64,000 nt of DNA from Mustela lutreola (lineage: Eukaryota; Chordata; Mammalia; Carnivora; Mustelidae), in contig NC_081295.1 in assembly GCF_030435805.1 (NCBI RefSeq), positions 124,285,501-124,349,500 of the forward strand, given 5' to 3'. Under the pieces are notes generated by a model that worked only from the letters and a program-made list of their open reading frames with translations, did no database searches and was not told the origin of the DNA. This document shows, piece by piece, positions 1 through 16,337 of this stretch; positions within the stretch are counted from its first letter, which is position 1, and every line of letters begins with the position of its first letter. The translations under genes and the position numbers were made by a program.

Positions 1-191
1 TTCAAAATTGTTAGATCTTCTTGATGGACAGACCCTTTAAGTATGATATGGTGTCCTTCTTTATCTCTTATTATAGTGTTTGGCTTAAAATCTAATTTAT
101 CTGATATAAGAATTGCCACCCCAGTTTTCTTTTGTTGGCCATTAGCATGGTAAATTGTTTTACACCCCTCACTTTCAATCTGGAGTTGTCT

Positions 192-394
192 TTTTTTTTT
201 TTTTTAAAGATTTTATTTATTTATTTGACAGAGAGAGAGCACACACAGGCAGAGAGGCAGGCAGAGAGAGAGAGAGAGGAGGAAGCAGGCTCCCTGCTGA
301 GCAGAGAGCCCGATGCGGGGCTCGATCCCGGACCCTGAGATCACGACCTGAGCTGAAGGCAGTGGCTTAACCCACTGAGCCACCCAGGAGCCCC
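192..394 (-). mobile_element. Carnivore tRNA-Lys SINE
   Basis: Antisense, with A-tail at the left. Duplication TGGAGTTGTCT at 181-191 and 395-405. Confidence 0.95.
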
Positions 395-1292
395 TGGAGT
401 TGTCTTTGAGTCTAAAATGGGTTTCTTGTGGACACCATATTGGTTGGTCTTGTTTTTTATCCATTCTGATACCTGTGTCTTTTGATTGGGGCATTTAGCC
501 CATTTACCTTCAGGGTAAATATTGAAAGCTATGAATTTAGTGCCATTGTATTGCCTGTAGGGTGACTGTTACTGTATATTGTCTCTGTTCCTTTCTAATC
601 TGTTGCTTTTTGGTTCTCTCTTTGCTTAGAGGACCTCTTTCAATATTTCCTAAAGGGCTGGTATGGTGTTTGCAAATTCTTTTGGTTTTTATTTATCCTG
701 GAAGCTTTTTTTCTCTCCTTCTATTTTTTTTGACAGCCTAGCTGGATATAGTATTCTTGGCTGCACAGTTTTCTCATTTAGTGTTCTGAATAATATCATG
801 CCAGTCCTTTCTGGCCTGCCAGGTCTCTGTGGATAGGCCTGCTGCCAATCTACTATTTCTACTGTTTTAGGTATATACTTCTTGTCCTGGGCTGCTTTCA
901 ATATTTTCTCTTTGTCTCTGAAACTTAAAAGTTTTACTATTAGATGATGGGGTGTTGACCTATTTTTATTGATTTTGAGGGGGTTCTCTGTGCCTCCTGG
1001 ATTTTGATGCTTGTTTCCTTCACCAAATTAGGAATATTCTTTACTATAATTTGCTCCAATATACCTTCCACCCCCCTCTCTCTCCTCTTTCTCTGAGAAC
1101 CCACTTATTGTAATATTGTTTTACCTTATGGTATCACTTATCTCTCAAATTCTCCCCTCATTATCCAGTAGTTGTTTTTCTCTCTTTTCCTCAACTTCTT
1201 TACTCTTCATCATTTGATCTTCTATATCACTAATTTTCTCTTCTGCCTCATTTATCCTAGCAGTAAGAGCCTCCATTTTTTATTGCACCTCA

Positions 1293-1442
1293 TTTTTTTT
1301 TTTAGTAGGCAGAGAGAGAGAGGAAGGGAAGCAGGCTCCCCGCTGAGCAGAGAGCCCGATGTGGGGCTCAATCCCAGGACCCTGAGATTATGACCTGAGC
1401 CAAAGGCAGAGGCTTTAACCCACTGAGCCACCCAGGCGCCCC
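1293..1442 (-). mobile_element. Carnivore SINE, shortened tail region
   Basis: Antisense. Duplication TTATTGCACCTCA around 1280-1292 and 1444-1456. The part between tail and GCAGAGAGAG is missing. Confidence 0.9.
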
Positions 1443-1559
1443 TTTATTGCACCTCACTAATAGCTTTTGTAATCTCAATGTGGTTAGATTTTAGTTCTGT
1501 TATTTCCCAAGAAGGGGATTTTATTCTCAAGAGAGGTATTCTATATTACCTTCCATGTT

Positions 1560-1561
1560 AT

Positions 1562-1593
<32 letters not shown>

Positions 1594-1676
1594 ATGATAT
1601 AGATAAATGATATAGATATAGATATATAGATATAGATATAGATATAGATATAGATATAGATATAGATATAGATATT
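1560..1676. repeat. (TAGA)n then (GATATA)n microsatellite
   Basis: About seven TAGA units followed by a run of ATAGAT/GATATA hexamers. A second (ATAG)n run is at 1772-1803. Confidence 0.95.
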
Positions 1677-1772
1677 AGACTGGTGAATAGAACAGAGCCA
1701 CACACTTGATTTGGGGTGTATTTTGGTCTGTTAGAAGAAACTGCTCCCAAATTTTTAAAGAAGGAAAAACAT

Positions 1773-1803
<31 letters not shown>

Positions 1804-2160
1804 CACACACACACAACTTGTATATATACATACAAGAATAAGGGCAAACATGATGAAGGGATGGAGTATGACTGTAAAGGTAAATATTTTAAAAGGTTGT
1901 AAAAAAGGAATTGATAAGATAAGAAGTTGGTTGAAAAATGAAAAAAAAAAAGAGGGAAGAATGTGATCAGGCTGGAGACTAGAACAAAGTCATGCACTAG
2001 ACTTAGTGTATATTTTGATCTCTTAGAAGAAACTGTATCCCAATTTTTTTAAGAAAGAAAAACCTATATGTATACAAAAATAAGGTTAAATACAATGAAG
2101 GGATAGAATATGAATCTAACAATGAAAATTTGAAAAGATTTTTTTAAAAAGGTATTGATA
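1676..2160. repeat. Diverged tandem duplication of about 295 bp in L1-like sequence
   Basis: The text from AGACTGGTGAATAGAACAGA (1677) recurs in diverged form from about 1975 (AGACTAGAACAAAGTCATGC). Shared landmarks in the same order are TTAGAAGAAACTG, AAGAAAGAAAAACCTATAT, ACAAAAATAAGG, ATGAAGGGAT and TTGATAAGATAA. Confidence 0.6.
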
Positions 2161-2175
2161 AGATAAAATAGTTTA

Positions 2176-2358
2176 AGATTTTATTTATTTATTTGACAGA
2201 CAGAGATCACAAATAGGCAGAGAAGCAGGCAGAGAGAGAGGGGGGAGCAAGCTCCCTACTGAGCAGAGAGCCCGATGCGGGGCTCGATCCCAAGACCCTG
2301 GGATCATGACCTGAGCTGAAGGCAGAGGCTTTAACACACTGAGCCACCCAGGCACCCC
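2176..2358 (-). mobile_element. Carnivore SINE
   Basis: Antisense. Duplication AGATAAAATAGTTTA at 2161-2175 and 2359-2373. Confidence 0.95.
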
Positions 2359-3521
2359 AGATAAAATAGTTTAAAAAGGTTAAAATAGGAAAGAGGAAAA
2401 ATTTTAAAAATAGAATAAGAGAAAAATAAAATTTAAGAAATTTAACTTTGCAAGACTAAAGAATCATGGGGGGGAAGCCATGAATTCCATCTTCTATACA
2501 CAGATATTTCTGATGTTTTACAGTTCTCATTGATTGGTGAACTTGCTCTTGGCTGAATGTTCTTGCTGATCTTCTGGGGGAGGGGCCTGTTGCAGTGATT
2601 CTCAAATGTCTTCGCCCAAGGGAGAATTGTACTGCCCTTGCCAGGGGCCAGGCTAATTAATCTGCTTGGGTTCTACCTCAGTAGCTTTAATTCCCTGACC
2701 GCTTTCCGAACAGCTTTGGAGGATGGGAATGAAAATGGCGGCCTCCAAATCTCCAGCCCTGTAGGAGCCAAGAGCTCAGGGCCCCGCTCCTCAGTGCGCC
2801 TTTAGAGGAAAACAGTCAATCCTTCCTCTCTCCCTGGTCTCCAGCCACACTCCATGCTCACCTGGCCTGTGACCTAGTGTTTCCATCTCTGGCACTCAGC
2901 CCCACTTGGAGTCTCCAAACTCAGCTGCTTCTCGCCATGTGCTCTCATACCACTCCTACCAGAGGAGGAAAGAGGGGTGTCTTTTCGGATCTGCCACTTA
3001 TGGGGTCCCTGCTTGAAAAGTGGTGGCCCAACTGTGCCTTGGATCATGGTTTAAGGTAACCCCATGCTAAGAGCCCACGCCTTGGCTCCATCTCTGCAGT
3101 CAGCTTCCTCACTCCAGTACCTGGCAGCTCTGCCATACTCAGACACCCAGGGTCTTTTTGTAGCTCCATGAGTCATGAAACCACACTGTCCCCATGAGGG
3201 TTTCATCCCCTGCTTAGCCTCTGGAGTGATGTCCCTCAGTGGAGCAGACTTCTAAAAGTTCTGATTTTGTGTTCCACTATTCTACCTCTTGTTGGGAGCC
3301 AGCCCCTACCCCCACAGTCTGTCTTCCCATATGTTGCCTCGAAATCACTTCTCCACATGTCCTACCTTCCAGTAAGTTGTCACTTTTCTGTTCATAGAAC
3401 TGCCATTCTTTTCATCAATCTCCTGTTGAGTTTGTAGCTGTTCAGAGTGGTTTGATAACTATCTAGCTGAATTCTTGGGACCAGACAAAATTTAGGTCTC
3501 CTATTCCTCTGCCATGTTTCT

Positions 3522-3730
3522 TTTTTTTTTTTTAAAGATTATTTATTTATTTATTTGACAGAGAGAGATCACAGTAGGAGAGAGGAAGGGAAGAGATCAC
3601 AGAGAGACAGGAAGGGAAGCAGGCCCCCTGCTGAGCAGAGAGCCCGATGTGGGACTCGATCCCAGGACCCTGAGATCATGACCCGAGCCGAAGGCAGCGG
3701 CTTAACCCACTGAGCCACCCAGGCACCCAC
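3522..3730 (-). mobile_element. Carnivore SINE
   Basis: Antisense. Duplication CTCTGCCATGTTTCT at 3507-3521 and 3731-3745. Confidence 0.95.
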
Positions 3731-4268
3731 CTCTGCCATGTTTCTGCTCCTCCCCTCAGTCACCAAAGTTTTTATGATGCAATTATTTTTCATGTTTTCA
3801 AAATAAAAAACAATAACAAAATTTATAGTGCTACCAATACACTCATGAAGTGCATGCAACCTCATGAAGTGGATACTCTATCATCCTCATTTTTACAGAT
3901 GAGCAAACTGAGACCCAGAGAACTGCACCCCATAATAATATGGGGGCTAGAATGAAAATGGTGAGTGGCAGTAAAATGGGAGTTAGAAAAGTCTAACTAG
4001 CCTGATGCTCTGACCAAAGAGGTCTTTTCAGATGAATCAGTTTTAGGCACAGGATGAAGATCCAAAAATGATTCCATTCAAAGTTCATTGTGTTAGTCCA
4101 ATAGTGCAAAAGCATGAGATCTGAAAGGGACAGCACTAATTCTGTCCACTTCTTAGACTCTGTTTGGATCAAACATTCTTGGTGAGCTGTGACTTTGTCA
4201 AGTTAAAATATGTGTGGTCCATGTAAGTGCATTCCATGATGAAAGTTAAGTAATGATGTTTCCAAACT

Positions 4269-4286
4269 ACACACACACACACACAC
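4269..4286. repeat. (AC)n microsatellite
   Basis: Nine AC dinucleotides. Confidence 0.9.
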
Positions 4287-4543
4287 TCTAGATGCTGGGA
4301 GTAGCAAGGTACTCACAGCCTAACCATGTGAATTAATCACAAGCTAAATTTGTTTACTGTGCTTTTTTGTCTTTCCATCTTCCTCTGTGTTGAAGTGCCC
4401 ATTGCTTTGAGTCATTTGTTGTTTATCTTTGGAAATCAAAATTTTTACTTAAATAATATGCCTGGTAATAATATTTTAATAACTTTATTGAAATAGAATA
4501 TACATAAGATAGGGTTCACTTGTTTAAAGTAGATGCCAGTGAT

Positions 4544-4738
4544 GGGGGGACACCTGGCTGGCTCAGTCGGTTAAGCGTCTACCTTCAGCTCAGGTCATGA
4601 TCCCAGTGTCCTATAGTGGAGCTCCATAGGACTCCCTGCTCAGCAGGTGTCTGATTCTCCCTCTTGCCCTGCCACTCCCCCAACCCACACTCCCTCTTGC
4701 TCTGTGGTCTTTCATAAATAAATAAAGTCTTTAAAAAA
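4544..4738 (+). mobile_element. Older carnivore SINE
   Basis: Sense copy. Imperfect duplication TAGATG(C/T)CA(G/A)TGAT at 4530-4543 and 4739-4752; a more diverged subfamily. Confidence 0.9.
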
Positions 4739-6135
4739 TAGATGTCAATGATTTTTATTATATTTACAGAGCTGTAGTTGCCAAACCCTTTCACTATGCA
4801 GATTTAAATCTTCTCTATTTTTCTTTTATTTCTTCTAATGAATCTCTTTGTTTTTTCTGTTTTGAACCTTATTACTTGCATGTTAGTCTTCCTGAATTTA
4901 TTCTCCAAGTGTCTTCTATTTTCTGGATGATTTTCATCTCTGTATTGTTTTGTATAATTAAGTTATTATTCCCACTTACTCTTCCAGTATACTAATTTTT
5001 CCCCAGGTTACTAATTTTATTCATAACAATGGCCAACCTCTTTCCATTTATCTATTACAATTTTAAACTTGAAAATTAATGTTTACAATTTTTAATTATC
5101 TAAATGGATTCCCTTACCTGACTTTCACAGTATGCTTTTCACTGTTTACACCAGTGGAAGACATCTTTTCAGGCTGCTCAACTCAGCATCTCCTTTTAAT
5201 CCCTTTAAGTGAAATGGTGATGATATGGTCCTGAATAGGGCTTAGCATGGCCTCATTGACCATCCACTGACTTTCTCACATTAGAAAAACCAAGTAAGTA
5301 TTGGAAGGCAGAGCAGGTTCCACCGCTACAAGTTGGGGTGAATCCTCTAATAAACTACTAATCCTGTCCCCAGTGGGATTTCTGTCACTGCCTTGTGGAT
5401 TTGGGGCAACTCAACTTTCCAAAGTAGTTCCTCTCTATCCTTCAAGACCTGTAGGTGGACTTCACCCTTGTACCCATGAAAGTGATATGTTCAGCTCTTC
5501 TGGGAGGGGACTCATGAGAATCACAGGCTTTACCACAGGTGTCTCTGCTCTGAACCTCTTGAAAGATTAGACCTTGGCCAGGAAGGTTAAAGCTGAAAAG
5601 TCTCTTGGTAAAAGGAAACACTCTCTGTTTCTGAAAGGAACACGGTGAGAGAGAAAAGTGTCAGATTGCACCTCTATTCTGACAAGTAGACCAGGTCTAG
5701 AGCAAAGGTAAATGCCCAAGAAATGATGATTTTGAATGAATGTGCCTTGTCCCACAGCACATGTAATTGCAACTTCATCCTGCAACTCCACTTCATCCTG
5801 CTCTGCTTTCTCTATGTACCATGACATAATCTCTGTGTACCACATGCCTAAGCAGTGAGCCTGTAGAATCCTCGCACCTGCCCTCCCTTCTCATTTCTCC
5901 CAGTTCAATTCCCTTATCAGTCTGGTGAGTCTCAGAAACACAGTGTTTCTGTTGGGACAAGAAGGATTAGAGAAAGGGGGGAAGGCAGGAATGAAATTTC
6001 TGGATTTTACTATGGAGATTTTGAATGCCAAGGGGTTCTGGCATGGAGGTTCTCTCATAGAACAGGGAAATTCAACTCAGCACTGTAGACATTCACTCAT
6101 GTGCATACAAGATTCCATCATGAATTTTGGATGTG

Positions 6136-6141
6136 TTTATT
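6136..6141 (-). terminator. MUC21: Candidate poly(A) signal of MUC21 (AATAAA)
   Basis: The minus strand has AATAAA about 200 nt after the MUC21 stop codon. It is the first canonical hexamer that I found downstream of the gene. Confidence 0.55.
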
Positions 6142-6342
6142 TCTTAGATAATTGACCAATAGAATGTCCTCTTTCCACAGTTTAGTAAAAGCAAGAGACA
6201 GGGAATGTCTTCCCCAGGGCTGTCAGAGACCCAGACAAAACTGGGAGGGGACTCCTGAGGACAAATAAAAGGACACTCAGATCCCTGGTCTCCCTGGTTG
6301 GCTTCCTCCTTAAAAAGGTGGCACTCTGGATTCAGGGGCCAT

Positions 6343-9903
<3,561 letters not shown>

Positions 9904-11675
9904 CTTGATCTTCTTAGTTGTTGGAAAGTAAAGTGCCTGAATCCAAGCTGTGGACATCTAGAAGGCAAAGAATAGAATTCTTGAAAAAGGAGAGTTCAAG
10001 GTGAAGAGATAAAGACTGGAGCTTCCAGGAGCTTGGGTCTACTAGGCGCTTGTTTGGGGGAAGAACTTTGAGCTTGGGTAGAAGACTAGATGCCGACTTA
10101 AGCTTCCTCCATACAATGTTCTTGCCTTTTTCTTTATTATGGAAGAGCTGCAGGGACCTTTATAGCTTCATATGTGTTGGGGAGGAGTTCAGAAGTTTAT
10201 TTGTTCTTCTGCCAACTGTGAGCAGTTAAAAAATAATACTGAATTTGAGAAGGAATAGACTAGGGGTCAAGAGGAAGGTGAGAAAGGAGAATGACATGAT
10301 CACACTAGTTAGGGCACAGGACTGGCTGGGTCAGAGCAGGAAATAAAATGGCATGAGGAGATCAAATTTGCCAGAGTGGAAGGGACCCACCCTCTAATGC
10401 AGGGATGGGGCCAGAAACCTGTTCTACTGCAAGACGTTGTTTCCTGGTCAAGAAGCTCTGTGTGGCTGTTTTGGTAAGGAAAAAGCCCTAATGAAATGAG
10501 CTAAGTGGGTGGTACCCCACATCTCTGAAGCAAATGGAAATATGAGAATCAAAAGAGAACAGTAATTAAAGGTCTGGGCTTCTGGGTTACAGGCAGAAGA
10601 CAGATGGAACATTGCTGGGTAGGCAGTAGGCACTCAACAATGCACATTGAATAAACATGGAAAGAGAGATCCAGCAGTTGATGAAGACATCTTTGGGTTC
10701 TCTGGGGCATGATGGCTGAGAGCATGGGGGATGTTGAATGTATAGAATAAGCCATCTGTCAGGCTTATAGCAGGTGAAGGGGTGGTATAGGGTCCCATTC
10801 TGATCCTCCACCATAGGAATTTCCCTCTTGTTGTTTTCAGAGAAATCTGAGGGATCCCTTCTGCCATGGAATCCTTCAGGTGTTCCTTCTCATAAGCCTA
10901 ATGAAGCATCTCTCAATAGAGTATACCACAGATAACACATTAGGAGACTTCAAATCTGTTGGGGAGGAGGATATATAGTCCAAGTCCTCTAGAAACGTCA
11001 TGCTGGTCTGGACACAGATGTAATAACAAAGGATACATAGTCAACTAAACAAGTATGACTGAAGAGACCCAAATGAGGAGAAGGTTTTGGGAGTTCATGG
11101 GGAAGGCATCTTGTATCCAGGGCCAAGGAGTTGATAGATGGAAATTTCAGTGCACAGTCTGTGTGACCAAAGGCAGATGTCTTCATAACTGTTAACAAGA
11201 AGCTTTGTGGAAGAAGCAACGTCTCAGTTTATTTGTGGGTGATTGAGTATTCCTGACATTTAAGACCTGTTTGAAAGAAACAGGAGGTGGCTGGAGACAT
11301 GAAGGAATTTATGAGTGAGTCTGAGAGTCGGGAGGGGACAGAGTGTGTTGGAAAAGGCTGATGCAGATCTGCCTAATGGCTGTGAGGCTGAAGCAGTTCT
11401 GAGGCAGAATTATGAAGAATCATTCAATGACTGGTTAGGCTTTAGACTCCTAGCAATCGCATTTTATGGCTAAGAGGCCAAAAGCACTCTAAGAAATCCT
11501 TTTTTTTCCCCCTCTCTAGAATTATTTGGAGGCAGAGTTCCTGGATTTAAGTCCAGATTCTACCTTCTAGACATAATCTTAAAATTATTTTGAACACATA
11601 CTTAACGGAGACTGTATGTAATTAGTATCTCTACTGTCCTTCAAAACAACACAAGAACCTTGGAACTTTAGTTAG
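9904..11675. other. MUC21 upstream region
   Basis: Holds the candidate TATA box at 10158 and otherwise nothing recognisable. An acceptor-like TTTGCCTTCTAG ends at 9958, just before the alternative ATG at 9957. Confidence 0.5.
10158..10164 (-). promoter_or_regulatory. MUC21: Candidate TATA box of MUC21
   Basis: The minus strand reads GCTATAAAGG here, about 255 bp upstream of the chosen ATG. A start about 30 bp downstream would give a 5' UTR of about 225 nt. The signal is a sequence match only. Confidence 0.4.
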
Positions 11676-11689
11676 TACTACCAATTCTT

Positions 11690-11897
11690 TTTTTTTTTTT
11701 AAAGATTATTTATTTATTTATTTATTTGACAGAGAGAGATCACAAGTAGGCAGAGAGGCAGGCAGAGAGAGAGAGGAGGAAGCAGGCTCCCTGCTGAGCA
11801 GAGAGCCCGATGTGGGACTCGATCCCCAGACCCTGAGATCATGACCTGAGCCGAAGGCAGCGGCTTAACCCACTGAGCCACCCAGGCACCCAATTAT
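11690..11897 (-). mobile_element. Carnivore SINE
   Basis: Antisense. Duplication TACTACCAATTCTT at 11676-11689 and 11898-11911. Confidence 0.95.
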
Positions 11898-11956
11898 TAC
11901 TACCAATTCTTAACTCATACCTTAATCTTATCAAGTGTTTTAATTCTGTCTTGGTG

Positions 11957-12164
11957 TTTTTTTTAATTTTATTTTATTTATTTATTTGACAGACAGAGAA
12001 CACAAGTAGGCAGAGAGGCAGGCAGAGAGAGAGAGAGAGAGAGAGAGGAGGAAACAGGCTCCCTGGCGAGCAGAGAGCCCGACACGGGGCTCAATCCAAG
12101 GACCCTGGGATCACGACCTGAGCCAAAGGCAGACGCTTTTACCCACTGAGCCACCCAGGCGCCC
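11957..12164 (-). mobile_element. Carnivore SINE
   Basis: Antisense. Duplication CTGTCTTGGTG at 11946-11956 and 12165-12175. Confidence 0.95.
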
Positions 12165-12191
12165 CTGTCTTGGTGGTTTTTTAAATCTTAA

Positions 12192-13632
12192 TTTAATTTT
12201 TTTTTTCAGTGTTCCAAGATCCATTGTTTATCCACTACACCCAGTGCTCCATGCAATATATACCCTCCTTAATACCCACCACTATGCTCACCCATCCACC
12301 ACCTTCCTCCCCTCCATAACCCTCAGTTTGTTTCTCAGAGTTCACAGTCTCTCATCTTTCATCTCCCCCTCCAATTTACCCCAATTCACTTTTACTTTCC
12401 TTCTCTTAATGTCCTCCATGTTATTCCTTATGCTTCACAAGTAAGTGAAACCATATAATAATTAACTTTCTCTGCTTGACTTGTTTCACTCAGCATAATC
12501 TCCTCCAGTCCCATCCATGTTGATACAAAAGTTAGGAATTCATCCTTTCTAATGGAGAGTAATATTCCATCGTATATATGGACCACATCTTCTTTATCTA
12601 TTTGTTGGCTGAAGGACATTGGCTCTTTCCACAGTTTGGTGATTGTGGCCATTGCTGCTATGAACATTGGGGCACAGATGGCCCTTCTTTTCACTACATC
12701 TGTGTCTTTGGAGTAAATACCGACTAGTGTAACTGCAGGGTCATAAGGTAGCTCTATTTTTAATGTTTTGAGGAATCTCCACACTGTTTTCCAAAGTGGG
12801 TGCACCAACTTGCATTCCCACCAACAGTGTAAGAGGGTTCTCCCTTTCTCCCCCTTCTCCCCTTTCCTGTTCCATTGATTTTGGCAATTCTAACTGGTGT
12901 AAGGTGGTATCTCAATGTGTATTTTTTTTTAAAGATTTTATTTATTTATTTGACAGACAGAGATCACAAGTAGGCAGAGAGGCAGGCAGAGAGAGGGAGA
13001 AGAAGAAGCAGGCTCCCTGCTGAGCAGAGAGCCGAATTCGTGGCTTGATCCCAGGACCCTGGAATCATGACCTGAGCTGAAGGCAGAGGCCTTAACCCAC
13101 TGAGCCACCCAGGTGACCCTCTCAATGTGGTTTTGATCTGAATCTCCCTGATGGCTAATGACAGTGAACGTTTTTTCATGTGTCTGTTAGCCATTTGTAT
13201 GTCTTCTTTGGAGAAGTGTCTTGTTCATGTCTTCTGCCCATTTTTTGACATAATTATCTGTTTTGTGTGTGTTGAGTTTAAGGAGTTCTTTATAGATCTT
13301 GGATAACAGCCCTTTGTCTGTAGTGTCATTTGCAAATATCTTCTCCCATCCCGTGGGTTGCCTCTTTGTTTTGTTGACTGTTTCCTTTGCTGTGCAGAAG
13401 TTTTATCTTGATGAAGTCCCAAAATTTCATTTCCACTTTTGTTTCCTTTGTCTTTGGAGACATTTCTTGAAAGAAGTTTCTGTGGCTGATGTTGAAGAGC
13501 TTACTGCCTATGTTCTCCTCTAGGATTTTGATAGATTCTTGCCTTATGTTGAGGTCTTTCATCCATTTCGAGTTTATCTTTGTGTGTGGTGTGAGAGAAT
13601 GGTCAAGTTCTGTTTTGGCTTTTAATTTCATG
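12192..13632 (-). mobile_element. 5'-truncated LINE-1, antisense, with a SINE inside
   Basis: Covers the L1 3' UTR and the ORF2 C-terminus. Reverse-complement reading of 12428-12808 gives [20 protein letters not shown] and KLWKEPMSFSQQIDKEDVVH, degenerate ORF2. A SINE occupies 12920-13119. Confidence 0.85.
12920..13119 (-). mobile_element. Carnivore SINE inside a LINE-1
   Basis: Antisense. Duplication TCTCAATGTG at 12910-12919 and 13120-13129; it splits the L1 at 12192-13632. Confidence 0.95.
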
Positions 13633-14438
13633 AGTGATTATTGTTATTTACTTATGCACTATAAGCCAGAATATAGTCATATAGCCAAAATAAGCTGAGA
13701 GAATGGAGAATATGGTGAGTTGCGGAGTGGGCATGTGCTTGACTGAAACTTGAGAATATGATTGTTAAAGATCGAGAAAGGATATTAGTGGACAATCAGA
13801 AGACTATGAAACACATTTAAATCTACTTGCTTTATATTCTGTATTTAATAATTCAATTTTTGTGGATCTGATCCTGCTGTTCTGTGTTTTGTTTCTTGCT
13901 GGATTTCACTGATGCTTTATGACTGAGTTGGTTTTACTAGAGGTTTAAGGCTGAGTTTATTTTTCTTGCAATGCTATCTATAGAAGTAATTTGAAGTCTT
14001 GGATGAGGGCGTGATCTTCTACAGAGAATTTGCATGTTTTGGCCAAGCATATGGATGCATTACCATTTGAGGATTCTCATAAATTAAATGATAGGTTTTG
14101 AGGTCTTTGAATAACCCATGATTTGGAACTGCAAACCATGTAAAGTATTGTGTGGTTACAAGTTATTTCCCAAGAGATACTTCCCACTCTCCTCCCTTCC
14201 TCTTTGCTAAGTTTAGAGATAGATAATTTGCTTGCATTTCCTTAGAGGAAGAGTGGGTTTATTTTTAGCTTACACTCTCCCTGAAGGTTTCAGATTTATG
14301 GAAGGGTCTACTGGGAGACTCCCCACCCATGCTGGTCTGACTGAGGCTATACTACTTGAAGATTAAGTTCACTGGGTTTGGCAAATGTTGACTTTAGTAC
14401 TTCTTTACCTCCTTGGTTTCCCACCTGAACCTAGTCTT

Positions 14439-14622
14439 TTTTTTTTTCCAAATATTTTATTTATTTATTTGACAGACAGAGATCACAAGTAGGCAGAGAG
14501 AGAGAAAGGGAAGCAGGCTCCCTGCTGAGCAGAGAGCCCGATGTGGGACTCCATCCCAGGACCCTGGGATCATGACCTGAGCCGAAAGCAGAGGCTTTAA
14601 CCCACTGAACCACCCAGGCACT
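14439..14622 (-). mobile_element. Carnivore SINE
   Basis: Antisense. Duplication CCTGAAC(C/T)TAGTCTT at 14424-14438 and 14623-14637. Confidence 0.95.
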
Positions 14623-15264
14623 CCTGAACTTAGTCTTTAATTCTAGCATTCCTTACTTTTCCACCAACTCATTGATTCATTTAAGGAGATATTTTTAAAA
14701 GTCATCTATAGTCATTTATTCCCATTCAAGTACTGCCTAGAAGTTGACAGCATTGTGTATTTTAAGTCAGATGTTTCCTTTTAGAGACAATGGATGTCCT
14801 AGTTATTAACGCTGATTTAATCAATAAAGTTCACATATAATCAAACAAAAAAGACACTTTAGTAAACCGTTTTAAGTTTTTCAGGGTATATTAAGTCATG
14901 CACCTAGAGCATCACAGAGCCAGAAATTTAAGTTCTCACTGAATTGTTTTGAGAAAAAAATGATGGTGTATTTAAAAGGACTAGCACAGTATTTGACACA
15001 TAGTAAGCATTCAATTATAAAGGCCGAAGGAAAAACAAAAAGAAAAACATAAAAACATCTGTATATAGTAGCCAGTGTATTTTATAATTTCAAGTTGTAG
15101 CACATCCCAGTAATTTTCTCCTTCTTGTCACATGGCTTTTGGAAGAGACAAAGAAGTAGGAAAGAAGAATCTTCCCAAAGATGCAGGAGGCCTCGAAAAC
15201 AATGAGTGGCTCTGAGATTTCCTGTCTACCTAGTTTGTATGATTTGAAGCTACAAACCTAGACA

Positions 15265-15380
15265 GATATTAACTACACTTAATGTGGTGATTATTTCCCA
15301 ATGGATATGAATACTGAAACATTACATTGTATACCTGAAATTACTATCATATTATATGTCAATTTTACCTCTAAAAAGGA
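15265..15380 (+). mobile_element. Short old LINE-1 3'-end fragment
   Basis: Contains ATTATTTCCCAATGGATA-like and TGTATACCTGAAATTACTAT words followed by ATATGTCAATTTTACCTC, resembling an L1M 3' end. Confidence 0.45.
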
Positions 15381-16030
15381 AGGGAAGAAGGGAGAAAGAG
15401 AGGAGGGATGTAAATCACTGATCAGTGAAGATCAGGCTGCCAGCTGGCACTTGTAGAATGCCTGCTGTGTTCCTCTCACCAGTCAACTCCATAGTCAGGA
15501 TTTCTGTCTTTCTCTCTCTCATGGTCTTTACATCATGCTATGCAAGAAAGTAAAAACAAGACTGAGAAAATAACAGTCTACACTGCCATTCCTCAGGCTA
15601 GGATGACATTGGTAAAGCCAGTTGCAAGGCTCCCAGGAAATATTTCCCCCAAAGACATACTACAGTTATAAACCCTCATAACAGCCCCCTCTTTCAGTGA
15701 CTTGCTCATGCAGTGATTTTGTCAATGAAAAATGTGGTTCTCTAAACTCATAGACTATCACAAGTCCTGTTTGAAATTATATTCTTAAGAAGCAAATATC
15801 CTATTCTTGTCTGGAGAATCTAGACAGAGAAGCCACTTAAGTTTCCAACCCAGGGGCAGATAAGAGTTTCTGAGTACAATAGACCCTTGAACAACACGAG
15901 TTCAAACTCTGCCGGTCCACTTATACACAATATTTTCAATAAATGCGGTATAATACTGTAAATGTATTTTCTCTTCCTTATAATTTTCTTTCTTTTTTAG
16001 AATTTTCTTTTTTAAAAGATTTTTTAAAAA

Positions 16031-16222
16031 AATTTTTAAATTATTTATTTTCAGAAAAACAGTATTCATTATTTTTTCACCACACCCAGTGCTCCATGCA
16101 ATCTGTGCCCTCTATAATACCCACCACCTGTTACCCCAACCTCCCACCCCCCCACCACTTCAAACCCCTTAGTTGTTTTTCAGAGTCCATAGTCTCTCAT
16201 GATTCACCACCCCTTCCAATTT
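16031..16222 (-). mobile_element. LINE-1 3'-end fragment inside the SINE tail
   Basis: 192 bp of antisense carnivore L1 3' end (CACCACACCCAGTGCTCCAT). Flanked by the 14-bp duplication AGATTTTTTAAAAA at 16017-16030 and 16223-16236. Confidence 0.85.
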
Positions 16223-16337
16223 AGATTTTTTAAAAATTTTATTTGAGAGAGAGCATGAGCAAAAGAGGGGCAGAGTACAAGCAGGACAAGGGGTAAGGGA
16301 GAGCAGGGTGCAATCCCAGGACCCAGGGATCATGACC

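Larger units (their letters stand above)
1..1556 (-). mobile_element. Old LINE-1-lineage segment, antisense, interrupted by two SINEs
   Basis: Reverse-complement reading gives GVAILISDKLDFKPNT and RDKEGHHIILKGSVHQEDL, resembling the start of L1 ORF2. Further up the element are stretches such as GRPERTGMILFRTLNEKTVQ that I associate with L1/HAL1 relatives. No intact frame. SINEs at 192-394 and 1293-1442. Confidence 0.6.
2374..6130. other. Intergenic, downstream of MUC21
   Basis: Apart from the SINEs at 3522 and 4544 and the AC repeat I see no gene. The short open frames are not supported by splice sites or recognisable protein. Confidence 0.5.
13633..15877. other. Intergenic, no gene seen
   Basis: Contains the SINE at 14439 and an L1 fragment at 15265; the rest is unassigned A+T-rich sequence. 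Confidence 0.5.

Noticed and set aside
12428-12808. 126-codon minus-strand frame
   Set aside because: It is LINE-1 ORF2 C-terminal sequence, not a host gene.
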